A stretch of 64,000 bases of DNA. Source: Janthinobacterium sp. 1_2014MBL_MicDiv (GTDB lineage: Bacteria; Pseudomonadota; Gammaproteobacteria; Burkholderiales; Burkholderiaceae_D). Of the stretch, positions 35,812 through 44,629 are shown in pieces. Each line of letters opens with the position of its first letter. The stretch's first letter is position 1. The notes beneath the pieces were generated by a model. The model was not told the DNA's origin. It saw only the letters and a list, made by a program, of their open reading frames with translations, and did not search any database. Position numbers and translations under genes: made by a program. The DNA lies in the NCBI RefSeq assembly GCF_001865675.1, contig NZ_CP011319.1, positions 2,666,001 through 2,730,000 of the forward strand, given 5' to 3'.

Positions 35812-36355
35812 GTGCGCATGGATGGCGTGTGGGTTTTCGATGAGGATAGGGGAAGCTTGCGCAGGTGATAGGGGAAGCTTGCGCAGGTCGGATCAGCGCG
35901 CCGGAGGCGCGCGTGATCCGACGTCGGGGACGGCGGTGATGCCGGTGGAGTGTGGTGGGTGGTGTCGGGTTACGCGCTGCGCGCTAACCCGACCTACCTG
36001 ACTTTTTTTGTGCGCATGGATGGCGTGTGGGTTTTCGATGAGAATAGGGGAAGCTTGCGTAAGTCGGATCAGCGCGCCGGAGGCGCGCGTGATCCGACGT
36101 CGGGGACGGCGGTGATGCCGGTGGAGTGTGGTGGGTGGTGTCGGGTTACGCGCTGCGCGCTAACCCGACCTACCTGCCTTTTTTTGTGCGCATGGATGGC
36201 GTGTGGGTTTTCGATGAGGATAGTGCGTAGGTCGGATTAGCGCGCCGGAGGCGCGCGTAATCCGACGAGATGGGGAAGGTTATGGCGGACGGCGGTTGTT
36301 GCCGGCAAGGCCGCTGGCGTTGTCGGGTTACGCGCTGCGCGCTAACCCGACCTAC
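35812..36355. repeat. Tandem 176 bp units, each with a REP pair (locus C)
   Basis: Three head-to-tail units beginning GTGCGCATGGATGGCGTG at 35812, 36010 and 36186. The basic period is 176 bp; the first unit is 198 bp because a 22-base piece (around GATAGGGGAAGCTTGCGC) is doubled. Each unit carries one forward REP (GTCGGATCAGCG...GATCCGAC or the GTAG-headed version at 36227) and one inverted REP (GTCGGGTTACGCG...TAACCCGACCTAC). Units 1 and 2 are nearly identical; unit 3 diverges in its second half. The last CTAC reaches into the stop codon of the next gene. No coding sequence is supported here. Confidence 0.92.
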
Positions 36356-37089
36356 TGAATCACCAGCTCATGCAGTTCGCCGGGGGAGTCGGGGAACAGT
36401 TTCACGACGGTGGACGTGCGCGTGCCGTAGCCCGGCGTTTCGATGCAGACGGCCGACAGCACGCGCTCGAGGTCGAGCGGCACGCCCGTGTCGGGCAGGC
36501 GGAAGTCGGGCGCGCGCGTGGTGTCGGCCAGCATGTCGAAATAGGCGTCGTCCGGGGCGCCCTGGCACAGCAGGCTGGCGAACTGGGCCTTGGTTTTCAG
36601 GACCTTCGGCCACGGCGCGTCGAGCAGGGCGTTCGACAGGCCGTAGATGCCCGGCGCCAAAGGCTGGCCGTTGCGCGCATCGCCATCGCCGCGGTTGGAG
36701 AACCAGATCAGGGTGCTGGCGTCGCCCAGCACGAGGTTGAAGCCGTTGTAGGCTTTGCAGCCGGGGCGGATCTGCGCGATGTAGTCTTGCGGCGACATCG
36801 TGCCGGCCAGGTAGTCGGCCACCAGGGCGCCGCGCGAGGGGGCGTCCGGGTTGCGGTCTTGCGGGCTGCGGATATTCGTGATGGCGGCAAAACGCGAACT
36901 GCCGCCGCCCGTCTGCGTGATGCCCATCCAGCTGCCGCCCGCCTGCAGGTCGCGCCCGGCATACACTTGCGGGTGCTCGGGCCAGGCGCCGGCGGGTGCG
37001 CTGGCGCGCTCATAGAATTCGTCGCGGTTGGCGGCGGCAATCAGCGGGATGTGCGGATTGACTTTCCAGGCAAAAACGATCAGGCACAT
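36352..37089 (-). CDS. TANGO2/NRDE-family protein
   Basis: A 245-residue protein of the NRDE (TANGO2, transport and Golgi organisation 2) family. It begins MCLIVFAWKV, with the conserved Cys2, and has the eponymous AANRDEFYER motif near residue 25. GRDLQAGGSWMGI and SRGALVADYL are also conserved. Human TANGO2 is linked to lipid and haem handling; the bacterial role is unknown. The start overlaps the end of the DUF4936 gene by ten bases. The stop TAG is contributed by the GTAG head of the adjoining REP repeat. Confidence 0.9.
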   Translation of the reverse strand: MCLIVFAWKVNPHIPLIAAANRDEFYERASAPAGAWPEHPQVYAGRDLQAGGSWMGITQTGGGSSRFAAITNIRSPQDRNPDAPSRGALVADYLAGTMSPQDYIAQIRPGCKAYNGFNLVLGDASTLIWFSNRGDGDARNGQPLAPGIYGLSNALLDAPWPKVLKTKAQFASLLCQGAPDDAYFDMLADTTRAPDFRLPDTGVPLDLERVLSAVCIETPGYGTRTSTVVKLFPDSPGELHELVIQ

Positions 37090-37370
37090 GGGGGCAAATC
37101 CATGAACACTTCCGTGTGGCGGGCGCCTGCCGTCAGCGCCAGCAGGCCGGCCTCGTCGGCGGCGCTGGCCAGCAGGTCGGCAAAGCCTTCGCCGACGACG
37201 GGATAGATTTCCATCCACGTCTGCAAGCCGTCCTTGGCTTCCGGGCGGCGCTTCAGCTGCGGCGCCACGCCGGAGGCGGCCGCCAGCTTGCCTTGCAGGG
37301 CGCGGACCCTGGCTTCCAGCGCCTGGGCGTGCTCGTCTTTTACCTGATAGTAAATGTACAGATCTTTCAT
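37080..37370 (-). CDS. DUF4936-family protein
   Basis: A 96-residue protein starting MKDLYIYYQVKDEHAQALEAR, of the DUF4936 type commonly found beside ygfZ in betaproteobacteria. It looks like a small ferredoxin-like or stress-barrel fold (KDGLQTWMEIYPVV, then TEVFMDLPPCA) with no evident catalytic residues. It lies between ygfZ (7 bases away) and the TANGO2 gene (overlapping), so the three are co-transcribed. Function unknown. Confidence 0.8.
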   Translation of the reverse strand: MKDLYIYYQVKDEHAQALEARVRALQGKLAAASGVAPQLKRRPEAKDGLQTWMEIYPVVGEGFADLLASAADEAGLLALTAGARHTEVFMDLPPCA

Positions 37371-37377
37371 GGCATTC

Positions 37378-38484
37378 TCACAAGTCGAGTGCGTCGAGCA
37401 CGTAAGGCATGGGCAGGAATTGCACGGCGGCACCCTGGGCCGAGCCGTAGCGCACGGCACCGGCGTCGCTTGAACCTGCTTCGATCGCCCCCAACTTCAT
37501 TTCAACGAGGGCGTCAACGCCGCCGGCGCCGTTGGGCGCCGCGTTGACGACCATGCCGCAAGGCTGGTCCGGATCGCTGACGGCAAACAGTTCGCCGCCG
37601 GCCGCTACCGATGCCCCGGCGATGCTGACGAGGGTGGTGCGGCGCTTGAGCTTGCCCAAATACTGGCTGCGCGCGACGATTTCCTGGCCCGGATAGCAGC
37701 CTTTCTTGAAATTGACGCCGCCCAGCAGCTCGAAGTTGACCATTTGCGGCACGAACTGCTCTTGCGTGGCGGCCGTGATCTGCGGGATGCCCGCATGGAT
37801 CTCGGCCAGTTGCCAGGCGTCGTTGCCGCCCTTGGCCAGCCGGGCAGTCAATTGCGGCCACGCGTCGCGCGCCGTGGCGGCCGACGCCAGCCATTGGTAG
37901 CGGGGACTGCCGAAGGCGTCGGCCACGCGCAGCAGGGTGCCCGCCGCATGCTCGACCTTGCTGAACGGCGTGGCGGGCAGGGTGGGGAACCAGGCGGACA
38001 GGGCCGCGTCGGCTTGCCGGCCGCCGACACCGAGCACGACCTGGTTCGCCGCATCGGCGGTGGCATCGTGCAGCTTGGCCTTGGCGCGCAGCACGAACAT
38101 CTGCAAGCGCTTCTGGATGGCCGGCTGTATGGCGCGCGGCAATTGCAGATAGATGGTGGTGGCGTTGCGCCACATCAGGAAACTGGCCAGCAAGCGGCCT
38201 TTCGGCGTGCAGTAGCCGGCCAGGCGCACTTGTTCCTGGTTCAGGTGCTCGACATCGTTGGTCAGCTGGCCGTGCAGGAAACTGGCCGCATCGTCGCCAT
38301 CGAGGCCGATCAAGCCCTGGTCCGTGATGGCCGCGACGAAGCCGTCTTGCAGCTGGGGCACTGTCAGGGACTGGCCGAAATCGGCGATGGGGGACGCGGT
38401 GGCGGGGACGGTACTGTCAGGCGCGCCTTCGGGAGGGACGGGACGGGCGCCTTGCGCAGCTAAAAATTGATTCCAGTTATTCAT
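37378..38484 (-). CDS. ygfZ: Folate-binding Fe-S cluster protein YgfZ
   Basis: A 368-residue GcvT-like protein. The diagnostic KGCYPGQEIVARSQYLGKLKR segment, with its essential cysteine, is near residue 265; GLDGDDAASFLHGQLTNDV is the N-terminal signature. YgfZ uses tetrahydrofolate to support assembly or repair of certain Fe-S enzymes. The ATG at 38484 has TGGAAA upstream and is preferred to one three codons earlier. It is divergent from mltG across 185 bp, as in many relatives. Confidence 0.92.
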   Translation of the reverse strand: MNNWNQFLAAQGARPVPPEGAPDSTVPATASPIADFGQSLTVPQLQDGFVAAITDQGLIGLDGDDAASFLHGQLTNDVEHLNQEQVRLAGYCTPKGRLLASFLMWRNATTIYLQLPRAIQPAIQKRLQMFVLRAKAKLHDATADAANQVVLGVGGRQADAALSAWFPTLPATPFSKVEHAAGTLLRVADAFGSPRYQWLASAATARDAWPQLTARLAKGGNDAWQLAEIHAGIPQITAATQEQFVPQMVNFELLGGVNFKKGCYPGQEIVARSQYLGKLKRRTTLVSIAGASVAAGGELFAVSDPDQPCGMVVNAAPNGAGGVDALVEMKLGAIEAGSSDAGAVRYGSAQGAAVQFLPMPYVLDALDL

Positions 38485-38669
38485 AATTTCCATTAGATCA
38501 GCGATTAAGCATTATCATTACGGGTTCATTATAGTGATGTCGCGCGGATCGCGTCGGCAGCGGCAAGAAACACAGCATTCGTGCAGGTTTGCGCAGACTT
38601 TCTTCACAAATGAACGATCACAACAAGCGGGCGCCGGCAACAGGCGCCGGCATAACAAGAATCGGAACA

Positions 38670-39656
38670 ATGGCTTTCTTTAAAAAACTCGTAGTCAGTT
38701 CAGTCATCGCCGCCATCGGCGTCGGTGGTACTTTTGTGTACTGGGCGCAGCAGCCCATCACGACGGAAGGCGAAGCGATTCCGTTTACGATTTCGCCAGG
38801 CAGCGGCGCGCATGCGGCCGGCCAGCAGATCGCGGATGCGGGCGTGCCCATCGTGCCCATCCTGTTCAACTTGCTGGCGCGCATCGAAGGCAAGACGTCG
38901 AAGATCAAGGCCGGTTCCTACGAGCTGAAGCCGGGCACGACGCCGCAGCGCCTGATCACGCAGCTGGCGCGCGGCGAGTTCGCGCAAGAGTCGCTGACCA
39001 TCATCGAAGGCTGGACCTTCAGGCAGATGCGCCTGGCCATGGCCGGCCACCCCGGCCTCAAGCACGACACCGTGGGCCTGTCCGACAAGGAACTGATGGC
39101 CAGGATCAGCCCGGAATATCCGCAGCCGGAAGGCCTGTTCTTCCCGGACACCTATCTGTTCGCCAAGGGCGCCAGCGAGATGCAGATCTTCAAGCAGGCG
39201 CACGCGGCCATGATCGGACGGCTGTCCGAGGCGTGGGACAAGCGCGACCCGGCCTTGCCGTATAAGAACCCGTACCAGGCGCTGATCATGGCCTCCATCG
39301 TGGAAAAGGAAACGGGGCAAAAGTCCGAACGCGCCATGATCGCCGGCGTGTTCGTGAACCGCCTGAAGACGGGCATGCTGCTGCAGACGGACCCCACCGT
39401 GATCTACGGCATGGGCGACAGTTACCAGGGCAAGATCCGCAAACGCGACCTGGAAGCGGACACGCCGTACAATACCTACACGCGCGGCGGCTTGCCGCCC
39501 ACGCCGATCGCCTTGCCCGGCGCGCAATCGCTGACGGCGGCGCTGGCGCCGGCCCGCACGCAGGCGCTGTACTTTGTCGCGCGCGGCGACGGCACCAGCC
39601 AGTTCTCGGCCAACCTGCCCGACCATAACCGCGCCGTGAACCAGTATCAGCGTTAA
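38670..39656 (+). CDS. mltG: Endolytic transglycosylase MltG
   Basis: A 328-residue membrane-anchored murein transglycosylase that cuts nascent glycan and sets strand length. The N-terminal anchor is AFFKKLVVSSVIAAIGVGGTF; a LysM-like part is followed by the YceG domain with the catalytic glutamate in ASIVEKETG and the final QTDPTVIYGMG and PYNTYTRGGLPPTPI motifs. The start at 38670 gives the standard length; ATG at 38610 and TTG at 38589 would add a polar extension. It leads into tmk and holB, 21 bases apart. Confidence 0.93.
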   Translation: MAFFKKLVVSSVIAAIGVGGTFVYWAQQPITTEGEAIPFTISPGSGAHAAGQQIADAGVPIVPILFNLLARIEGKTSKIKAGSYELKPGTTPQRLITQLARGEFAQESLTIIEGWTFRQMRLAMAGHPGLKHDTVGLSDKELMARISPEYPQPEGLFFPDTYLFAKGASEMQIFKQAHAAMIGRLSEAWDKRDPALPYKNPYQALIMASIVEKETGQKSERAMIAGVFVNRLKTGMLLQTDPTVIYGMGDSYQGKIRKRDLEADTPYNTYTRGGLPPTPIALPGAQSLTAALAPARTQALYFVARGDGTSQFSANLPDHNRAVNQYQR

Positions 39657-39677
39657 CATCAGAGAATAAGAAGTTTC

Positions 39678-40319
39678 ATGACACAACAATATCAACCCCG
39701 CTTCATCACGTTCGAAGGCATCGATGGCGCGGGCAAGTCGACGCATATCGGCTTTGTCACTGATTACCTGCAGCAACAGGGCGTGCGCCTCGTCTCGTCG
39801 CGCGAACCGGGCGGCACCAGCCTCGGCGAAAAGCTGCGCGAATTGCTGCTGCATGAAAAGATGCACCTGGAAACGGAAGCCTTGCTGATGTTCGCCAGCC
39901 GCCGCGAACACATCGCGCAAGTCATCGCTCCCGCGCTCGAGCGGGGCGAGTGGGTCATTTCCGACCGCTTCTCGGACGCCAGCTTCGCTTACCAGGGCGG
40001 CGGACGCGGCATGGACTTGCGCAAGATGGAGCAACTGGAAGCGTGGGTGCATCCGCATTTGCAGCCGGACCTGACCTTCCTGTTCGACGTGCCGCTGGCC
40101 GTGGCCCGCGCCCGCCTGGACGCCACGCGCGCGCTCGACAAGTTCGAGCAGGAGCAGGCCGATTTCTTCGCCGCCACGCGCAACGAGTATCTGCGCCGCG
40201 CGGCCCAGTTCCCCGAGCGTTTCCGCATCATCGATTCCACGCAAAGCATCGTTGACATCCAGGTACAGCTCGCGCAGTTTCTTGATGTTCTGCTTGAGAA
40301 AAGTATCGCAAGTCACTGA
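39678..40319 (+). CDS. tmk: Thymidylate kinase
   Basis: A 213-residue kinase making dTDP from dTMP. The P-loop is FEGIDGAGKST; SSREPGGTSLGEKLRELLL is the dTMP-binding and lid-adjacent region, and ISDRFSDASFAYQGGGRG is the DRx signature. Full length. It lies between mltG and holB, the standard order. Confidence 0.97.
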   Translation: MTQQYQPRFITFEGIDGAGKSTHIGFVTDYLQQQGVRLVSSREPGGTSLGEKLRELLLHEKMHLETEALLMFASRREHIAQVIAPALERGEWVISDRFSDASFAYQGGGRGMDLRKMEQLEAWVHPHLQPDLTFLFDVPLAVARARLDATRALDKFEQEQADFFAATRNEYLRRAAQFPERFRIIDSTQSIVDIQVQLAQFLDVLLEKSIASH

Positions 40320-40334
40320 TTAACAAAGAATAAT

Positions 40335-41363
40335 ATGACCAGTTCTCTCTATCCTTGGCAACAGGACGCGTGGCAGCAGCTGCAAGCCCTGCGCCCGCGC
40401 ATGCCGCACGCCATCCTGTTCCATGGCGCGCAGGGCATCGGCAAGGCCGACTTCATCGAGCACTTTGCGCAAGCGCTGCTGTGCGAAGACGTGCGCGCCG
40501 ACGGCCATGCCTGCGGCGCCTGCGCCTCATGCGGCTGGTTTAGCCAGGGCAACCATCCCGATTACCGCCGCGTGCGTCCGGAAGCGCTGGAAGACGAAGT
40601 GGCCGACGAGGGCGAAGACGGCGAGGGCGCGAAGAAAAGCGCCAAGACCAAGACGCCGTCGAAAGACATCAAGATCGAGCAGATCCGCAACCTGGCCGAC
40701 TTCATGAACATCTCCACGCACCGCCAGGGCTTGCGCGTGGTGGTGCTGTATCCGGCCGAAGCATTGAACACGCCGGCGTCGAACGCCTTGCTGAAGACGC
40801 TGGAAGAACCGCCGCCAGGCACGTTGTTCCTGCTGGCATCGAACAGCCTCGACCGCTTGCTGCCGACCATCCTGTCGCGCTGCCGCAAGTTCGCGCTGCC
40901 CATGCCCAGCCACGAGCAGGCGCTGGCCTGGCTCAAGGTGCAAGGCTTGAACGACGCCGACAGCTGGCTGCGCGAGCAGGGCGGCGCGCCACTGGCGGCG
41001 CTGGCCCAGTCCGAGTCGGGCGGGCGCGAAGAAACGGAGCAATTGCTGCAGGTGCTGGCCAATCCGGGCGTGGAAGCGGCCTTGAAGGCGGCCGACAAGC
41101 TGCAGAAGGCGCCGCTGGCGCCCCTCGTGGCTTCCCTGCAGCGCTGGCTGTACGACTTGTTTTCCATCAAGCTGTCGGGCACCATCCGCTACTACCCGCG
41201 CCACCGGCGCGAGCTGGAAGCCCTGGCCGGACGCATCAACGTGAGCCGGCTGATGGCCGCCATCAAGGCCGCCAACGAACGGCGCGCCATCGCCGAACAC
41301 CCCTTGTCGCCAAAGCTGTTCCTCGAAGATATGCTGCTCGACTACGCGGCCAGCTGCCAGTAG
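40335..41363 (+). CDS. holB: DNA polymerase III subunit delta'
   Basis: A 342-residue clamp-loader subunit. AILFHGAQGIGKADFIEHFAQ is the modified P-loop, CGACASCGWFSQGNHPDY holds the zinc-binding cysteines, and ALNTPASNALLKTLEEPPP is the conserved sensor and trigger region. A charged insertion rich in Asp, Glu and Lys (about residues 75-110) is longer than in E. coli. In relatives the next gene is usually tatD or a PilZ gene; here the accessory block begins. Confidence 0.95.
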   Translation: MTSSLYPWQQDAWQQLQALRPRMPHAILFHGAQGIGKADFIEHFAQALLCEDVRADGHACGACASCGWFSQGNHPDYRRVRPEALEDEVADEGEDGEGAKKSAKTKTPSKDIKIEQIRNLADFMNISTHRQGLRVVVLYPAEALNTPASNALLKTLEEPPPGTLFLLASNSLDRLLPTILSRCRKFALPMPSHEQALAWLKVQGLNDADSWLREQGGAPLAALAQSESGGREETEQLLQVLANPGVEAALKAADKLQKAPLAPLVASLQRWLYDLFSIKLSGTIRYYPRHRRELEALAGRINVSRLMAAIKAANERRAIAEHPLSPKLFLEDMLLDYAASCQ

Positions 41364-41560
41364 GTAAAGTTTCAATCAATTCAAATGCTTGCATTGCGTA
41401 CCTCATCTGAAATATGAGAAAGAAAGTGCGCGATCCGGTCCTTCCGGGCCGGCGCGCCGCTTCCTGCCGCCATGCCTGTTTGCCACGCCCGGGCCATGGT
41501 GTTAAAGTGAAATGAAAGTAACTTTTCATAACGGGCATCGTCCCGCACCGGAGGCAACAC

Positions 41561-41947
41561 ATGAAACGGGTCACTGGCATCGGCGGCATCTTCTTCCACG
41601 CGCAAGACCCGGCCGCGCTGCGCGCCTGGTACCAGCGCCACCTGGGGCTCGACGTCTTGCCGTGGGGCGGCGCCGCCTTCACCTGGACGGATGCCGACGG
41701 CAAGCCCACGGCCGGCACCACCATCTGGTCCGTTAGCGAAGCGGGCAGCGATCAATTCGCCCCGGGCAAGGCTGCCTTCATGATCAATTACCGCGTCGAC
41801 AACCTCGACGCGCTGCTGCAAGTGCTGCGGGAAGAGGGCTGTAACGTGCTGGACAAGGCCCCCGATTCCGAATATGGCCAGTTCGGCTGGGTCATCGATC
41901 CCGAGGGCAACAAGGTCGAGCTGTGGCAGCCGCCCCCGGGGCAGTAA
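41561..41947 (+). CDS. VOC-family (glyoxalase-like) protein
   Basis: A 128-residue single-unit VOC protein. MKRVTGIGGIFFHAQDPAALRAWYQRHLGLDVL opens, and QFGWVIDPEGNKVELWQPP closes with the metal-ligand Glu. His13 and that Glu are likely ligands. This subgroup is often annotated as a glyoxalase or bleomycin-resistance-like protein without a known substrate. CCGGAGGC lies upstream. It is the first gene of the block between holB and tatD. Confidence 0.85.
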   Translation: MKRVTGIGGIFFHAQDPAALRAWYQRHLGLDVLPWGGAAFTWTDADGKPTAGTTIWSVSEAGSDQFAPGKAAFMINYRVDNLDALLQVLREEGCNVLDKAPDSEYGQFGWVIDPEGNKVELWQPPPGQ

Positions 41948-42048
41948 GCAGGCAGGACGGTCATTGCCCTGGCGGCGCCTGGGCATCGTTTCCCTGAGTT
42001 TCGGGGAAAGTCTTCTTATCCGTGTCGTCGTCACTGAAAGGATGCACC

Positions 42049-42693
42049 ATGCTGCACGTTCCAGATGGATACACCACTGCCCGCGACGCCCTGCTGACCC
42101 TGCCGACCGGGCAACAGCTCCTGCACAGCATCCGCACGGCCAACGTGCGCGCCATCATTTCCCATGACTTGAATGGGGCATATGGCAGAACCGTGGATGC
42201 CCTCACCATCCACCTGACGCCCAATTTCGCGCAATTATCGCTGCCGCAACAAGCCTGCGTGATCGCGCACGAGCTGACCCATGCCCACGACCTGAGCTAT
42301 GCCGACCAGAACGCGGACGACTACCGGGACAGCAAAGGCCTCGGCGATACCGAAATCAACGCACACTTTAATCAGGGACAGGTACTGCGCGAGTTTCGCA
42401 GTGCGCGCGCCAGGTTCGCCGCGCCCGATGCCCTCGCAATCGACGCGGCATGCGCCGGCGTCACGGTGTTTGGCCGCTCCGTCGACTGGATTACCCGGGC
42501 CGACGTCGTCAGCCACCTGGCGAACGGCATGTACGCCGGCCATGTGATCGGCTGGCGCCTGGGCGCAGGGATTTACAGCGATGACATGTACACCAGTGCG
42601 GCGCGGCCGTTTCACTGCGACGAAAACTGGCATACCTTCAGGCGCGTGCTGCCCGTGGAGGACGAAGGCGAGATCGAGGAAATCCACGTCTAG
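42049..42693 (+). CDS. Uncharacterised HEXXH-motif protein (putative metallopeptidase)
   Basis: A 214-residue protein I do not recognise. Residues 72-82 read IAHELTHAHDL, an HELTH zincin motif (His74, Glu75, His78). About 24 residues on, GDTEINAHFNQGQ offers Glu102 or His106 as a third ligand, the spacing seen in gluzincin-like peptidases. It has no signal peptide or membrane segment. AAAGGATGCACC precedes the ATG. It could be a cytoplasmic peptidase, or an effector exported by a signal-free system; nothing adjacent favours either. Confidence 0.6.
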   Translation: MLHVPDGYTTARDALLTLPTGQQLLHSIRTANVRAIISHDLNGAYGRTVDALTIHLTPNFAQLSLPQQACVIAHELTHAHDLSYADQNADDYRDSKGLGDTEINAHFNQGQVLREFRSARARFAAPDALAIDAACAGVTVFGRSVDWITRADVVSHLANGMYAGHVIGWRLGAGIYSDDMYTSAARPFHCDENWHTFRRVLPVEDEGEIEEIHV

Positions 42694-42765
42694 ACGCGTC
42701 CATGGCCGCAGGGCTGGCGTCGCCATGGCAATGCCGGCGTCTGGAATGCGGCGCGCGGTGCGTTC

Positions 42766-43296
42766 TTAGGTGCTGCCCGGTTCCAGGTCCAGCGAAAACT
42801 GGTGGCCGTCGACCACGACACCATGCACAATGGCGATATCCGCAATCCCATTCCCCCGCGTGAAACCGCAGCGTTCCAGCACGCGGATCGATGCCGCATT
42901 GCCATCGATGGCGCAGGCGTAGAGCCGCGCCAGCCGCCATTCTTCACGGGCCAGGCCGATCAGGTGGCGCAGGGCGGCCGTGGCCAGGCCCTGTCCCGCA
43001 TGCTGCTGGCCGACGCGGTAGCCGACTTCGGCCGTCTGCGCCTGCCGGTCGATATCCTTGAGGTTGGCGCGTCCGGCCAGCTGTCCGTGCTCGTCGAGGA
43101 TGACGCACGGGTGCAAGCTGCCGCCCGCATGGCCTGCCAGGAAGTGCCGGATGTGGGCCAGCACGCCGTCCGCGCTGTAAAACCCGTCGGGCCGCGGATC
43201 GATGTGGCGTTCGAACCAGGCGCGGTTGTCCAGCTCGAAGGCCAGCAGTTGCGGCGCGTCGTCCAGGCGCAGGGTGCGGATGGTGTAGGGACTCAT
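42766..43296 (-). CDS. RimJ/RimL-type GNAT acetyltransferase
   Basis: A 176-residue GNAT of the ribosomal-protein and amino-acid N-acetyltransferase class. MSPYTIRTLRLDDAPQLLAF opens, QTAEVGYRVGQQHAGQGLATAAL is the acetyl-CoA loop and ASIRVLERCGFTRGNGIAD the C-terminal signature. The start at 43296 is preferred to an upstream in-frame extension. It is divergent from the citrate-synthase-like gene. Substrate unknown. Confidence 0.85.
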   Translation of the reverse strand: MSPYTIRTLRLDDAPQLLAFELDNRAWFERHIDPRPDGFYSADGVLAHIRHFLAGHAGGSLHPCVILDEHGQLAGRANLKDIDRQAQTAEVGYRVGQQHAGQGLATAALRHLIGLAREEWRLARLYACAIDGNAASIRVLERCGFTRGNGIADIAIVHGVVVDGHQFSLDLEPGST

Positions 43297-43420
43297 GAAT
43301 GTTGTGGCGGCACGCGGCCGGCTCGCGATTGAAAGACATGAGTCTAGAGACGGAAGGCCGGGCCGGTCAATCTTGATTCGCGGAATCGACCATGCAGCCA
43401 TCAACGCTACAATGGCGGCC

Positions 43421-44626
43421 ATGAACAAAGACCTGTCCGCGTCCGAGGCGGCGCGCATCCTCGGCGTCAGCCTGCCCACCCTGTATTCCTACGTCAGCCG
43501 TGGCTTGCTCGCATCCAGCGCCAGCGGGCCGGCGCGCCGCAAGCGCTATCCGCATGAGGACGTGCTGCGCCTGGCTGCCCGCAAGGGCGACGCCCGGCGC
43601 GGCGGACAGACGGCGGTGGCGGCCATGCACTGGGGCGTGCCCGTGCTGGAGACGCAGATTTCCCATATTGCCGATGATCAACTGCTGTACCGGGGCTGCG
43701 ATGCGGCGGCGCTGGCCGGCCATGCAACGCTCGAAGCTGTGGCCTGCCTGCTGTGGGACGATGGCCAGGTCGACTATTTCATGGCGGGCGCCCCCGTGCT
43801 GCCCGAAGGCCTGTTCGAGCGCGCCCTGGCCCTGGCGCCGGACGCGGCGCCGCTGGCGCGCGCCATGGCCACGCTGCCGCTGCTGGCGCAATGCCTGCCG
43901 GCGCCCGGCCCGCAGCCGCAGGCCATGCTGCAGTCTGGCCCGATGCTGATGCGTCTGCTGGCCGCCATCCTGCTGAAGGCGGCGCCAAGCGCCTTGCCGC
44001 TGCACCGGCAAGTGGCCCTGGCGTGGGGCGTTGATGCGGCCCAGGCCGAATGGATACGCGCCGTCCTGGTGCTGCTGGCCGACCATGAATTGAATGCGTC
44101 GACGTTTGCCGTGCGCTGCGTCGCCTCGACGGGCGCCAGCCTGGCGGCGGCGCTCGCGGCTGGCCTGGGCGCCTTGTCCGGCGACCGGCATGGCGGCGGC
44201 AGCGCCGCGGCCAGGCGCATGCTGGCCGGCGCGCTGGCCGCGACACAGCCCGAGGAATTTATCGCCAGCTATTACCGGAGCATCGCGCCGGAACTGGCCG
44301 GCTTTGGCCATCCGCTGTATGCGCATGGCGATCCGCGCGCGGCGTATGTGCTCGCGCGTCTGGCACCCCTGGCGCAAGAGCGGCCGCGGCTGGCCGCCAT
44401 CCTGTCCGCGTGCGAGGCGGCGGGCCAGGTGCTCGACGCCCGCCCGAATGCCGACCTGGCGCTGGCCGTGCTGGAACTGGCTTTCGACTGGCCCGTGGCG
44501 GCAGGCAGCACGCTGTTTGCCCTGGCCCGCGCGGCCGGCTGGATCGCGCATGCGGCCGAGCAGGCCACGGCGGCCACGCTGATACGGCCGCGCGCCCGCT
44601 ATGTCGGGCGTCACCAGCGCGATTGA
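43421..44626 (+). CDS. Citrate synthase-like enzyme with N-terminal DNA-binding domain
   Basis: A 401-residue fusion. Residues 1-55 are an excisionase/MerR-like winged helix (LSASEAARILGVSLPTLYSYVS, ARRKRYPHEDVLRL). The rest is a citrate synthase fold with catalytic-site equivalents: the DHELNASTF His, the GFGHPLY His and the PNADLA Asp; SGDRHGGG is the usual HGG turn. Such HTH-citrate synthases are known in proteobacteria, often next to a second, HTH-free paralogue that is not here. Either a 2-methylcitrate/citrate synthase that senses its substrate, or a regulator derived from one. Confidence 0.82.
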   Translation: MNKDLSASEAARILGVSLPTLYSYVSRGLLASSASGPARRKRYPHEDVLRLAARKGDARRGGQTAVAAMHWGVPVLETQISHIADDQLLYRGCDAAALAGHATLEAVACLLWDDGQVDYFMAGAPVLPEGLFERALALAPDAAPLARAMATLPLLAQCLPAPGPQPQAMLQSGPMLMRLLAAILLKAAPSALPLHRQVALAWGVDAAQAEWIRAVLVLLADHELNASTFAVRCVASTGASLAAALAAGLGALSGDRHGGGSAAARRMLAGALAATQPEEFIASYYRSIAPELAGFGHPLYAHGDPRAAYVLARLAPLAQERPRLAAILSACEAAGQVLDARPNADLALAVLELAFDWPVAAGSTLFALARAAGWIAHAAEQATAATLIRPRARYVGRHQRD

Positions 44627-44629
44627 CGC

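Noticed and set aside
35578..36240. Short plus-strand frames with repeated RVTRCALTRPT-like peptides
   Set aside because: They translate the tandem REP units; the apparent protein repeats are DNA repeats without start signals or coding bias.
35812..36355. Possible CRISPR array
   Set aside because: The repeated blocks are long palindromic REP pairs with near-identical spacers and only three units. CRISPR arrays have short constant repeats and differing spacers, and there are no cas genes.
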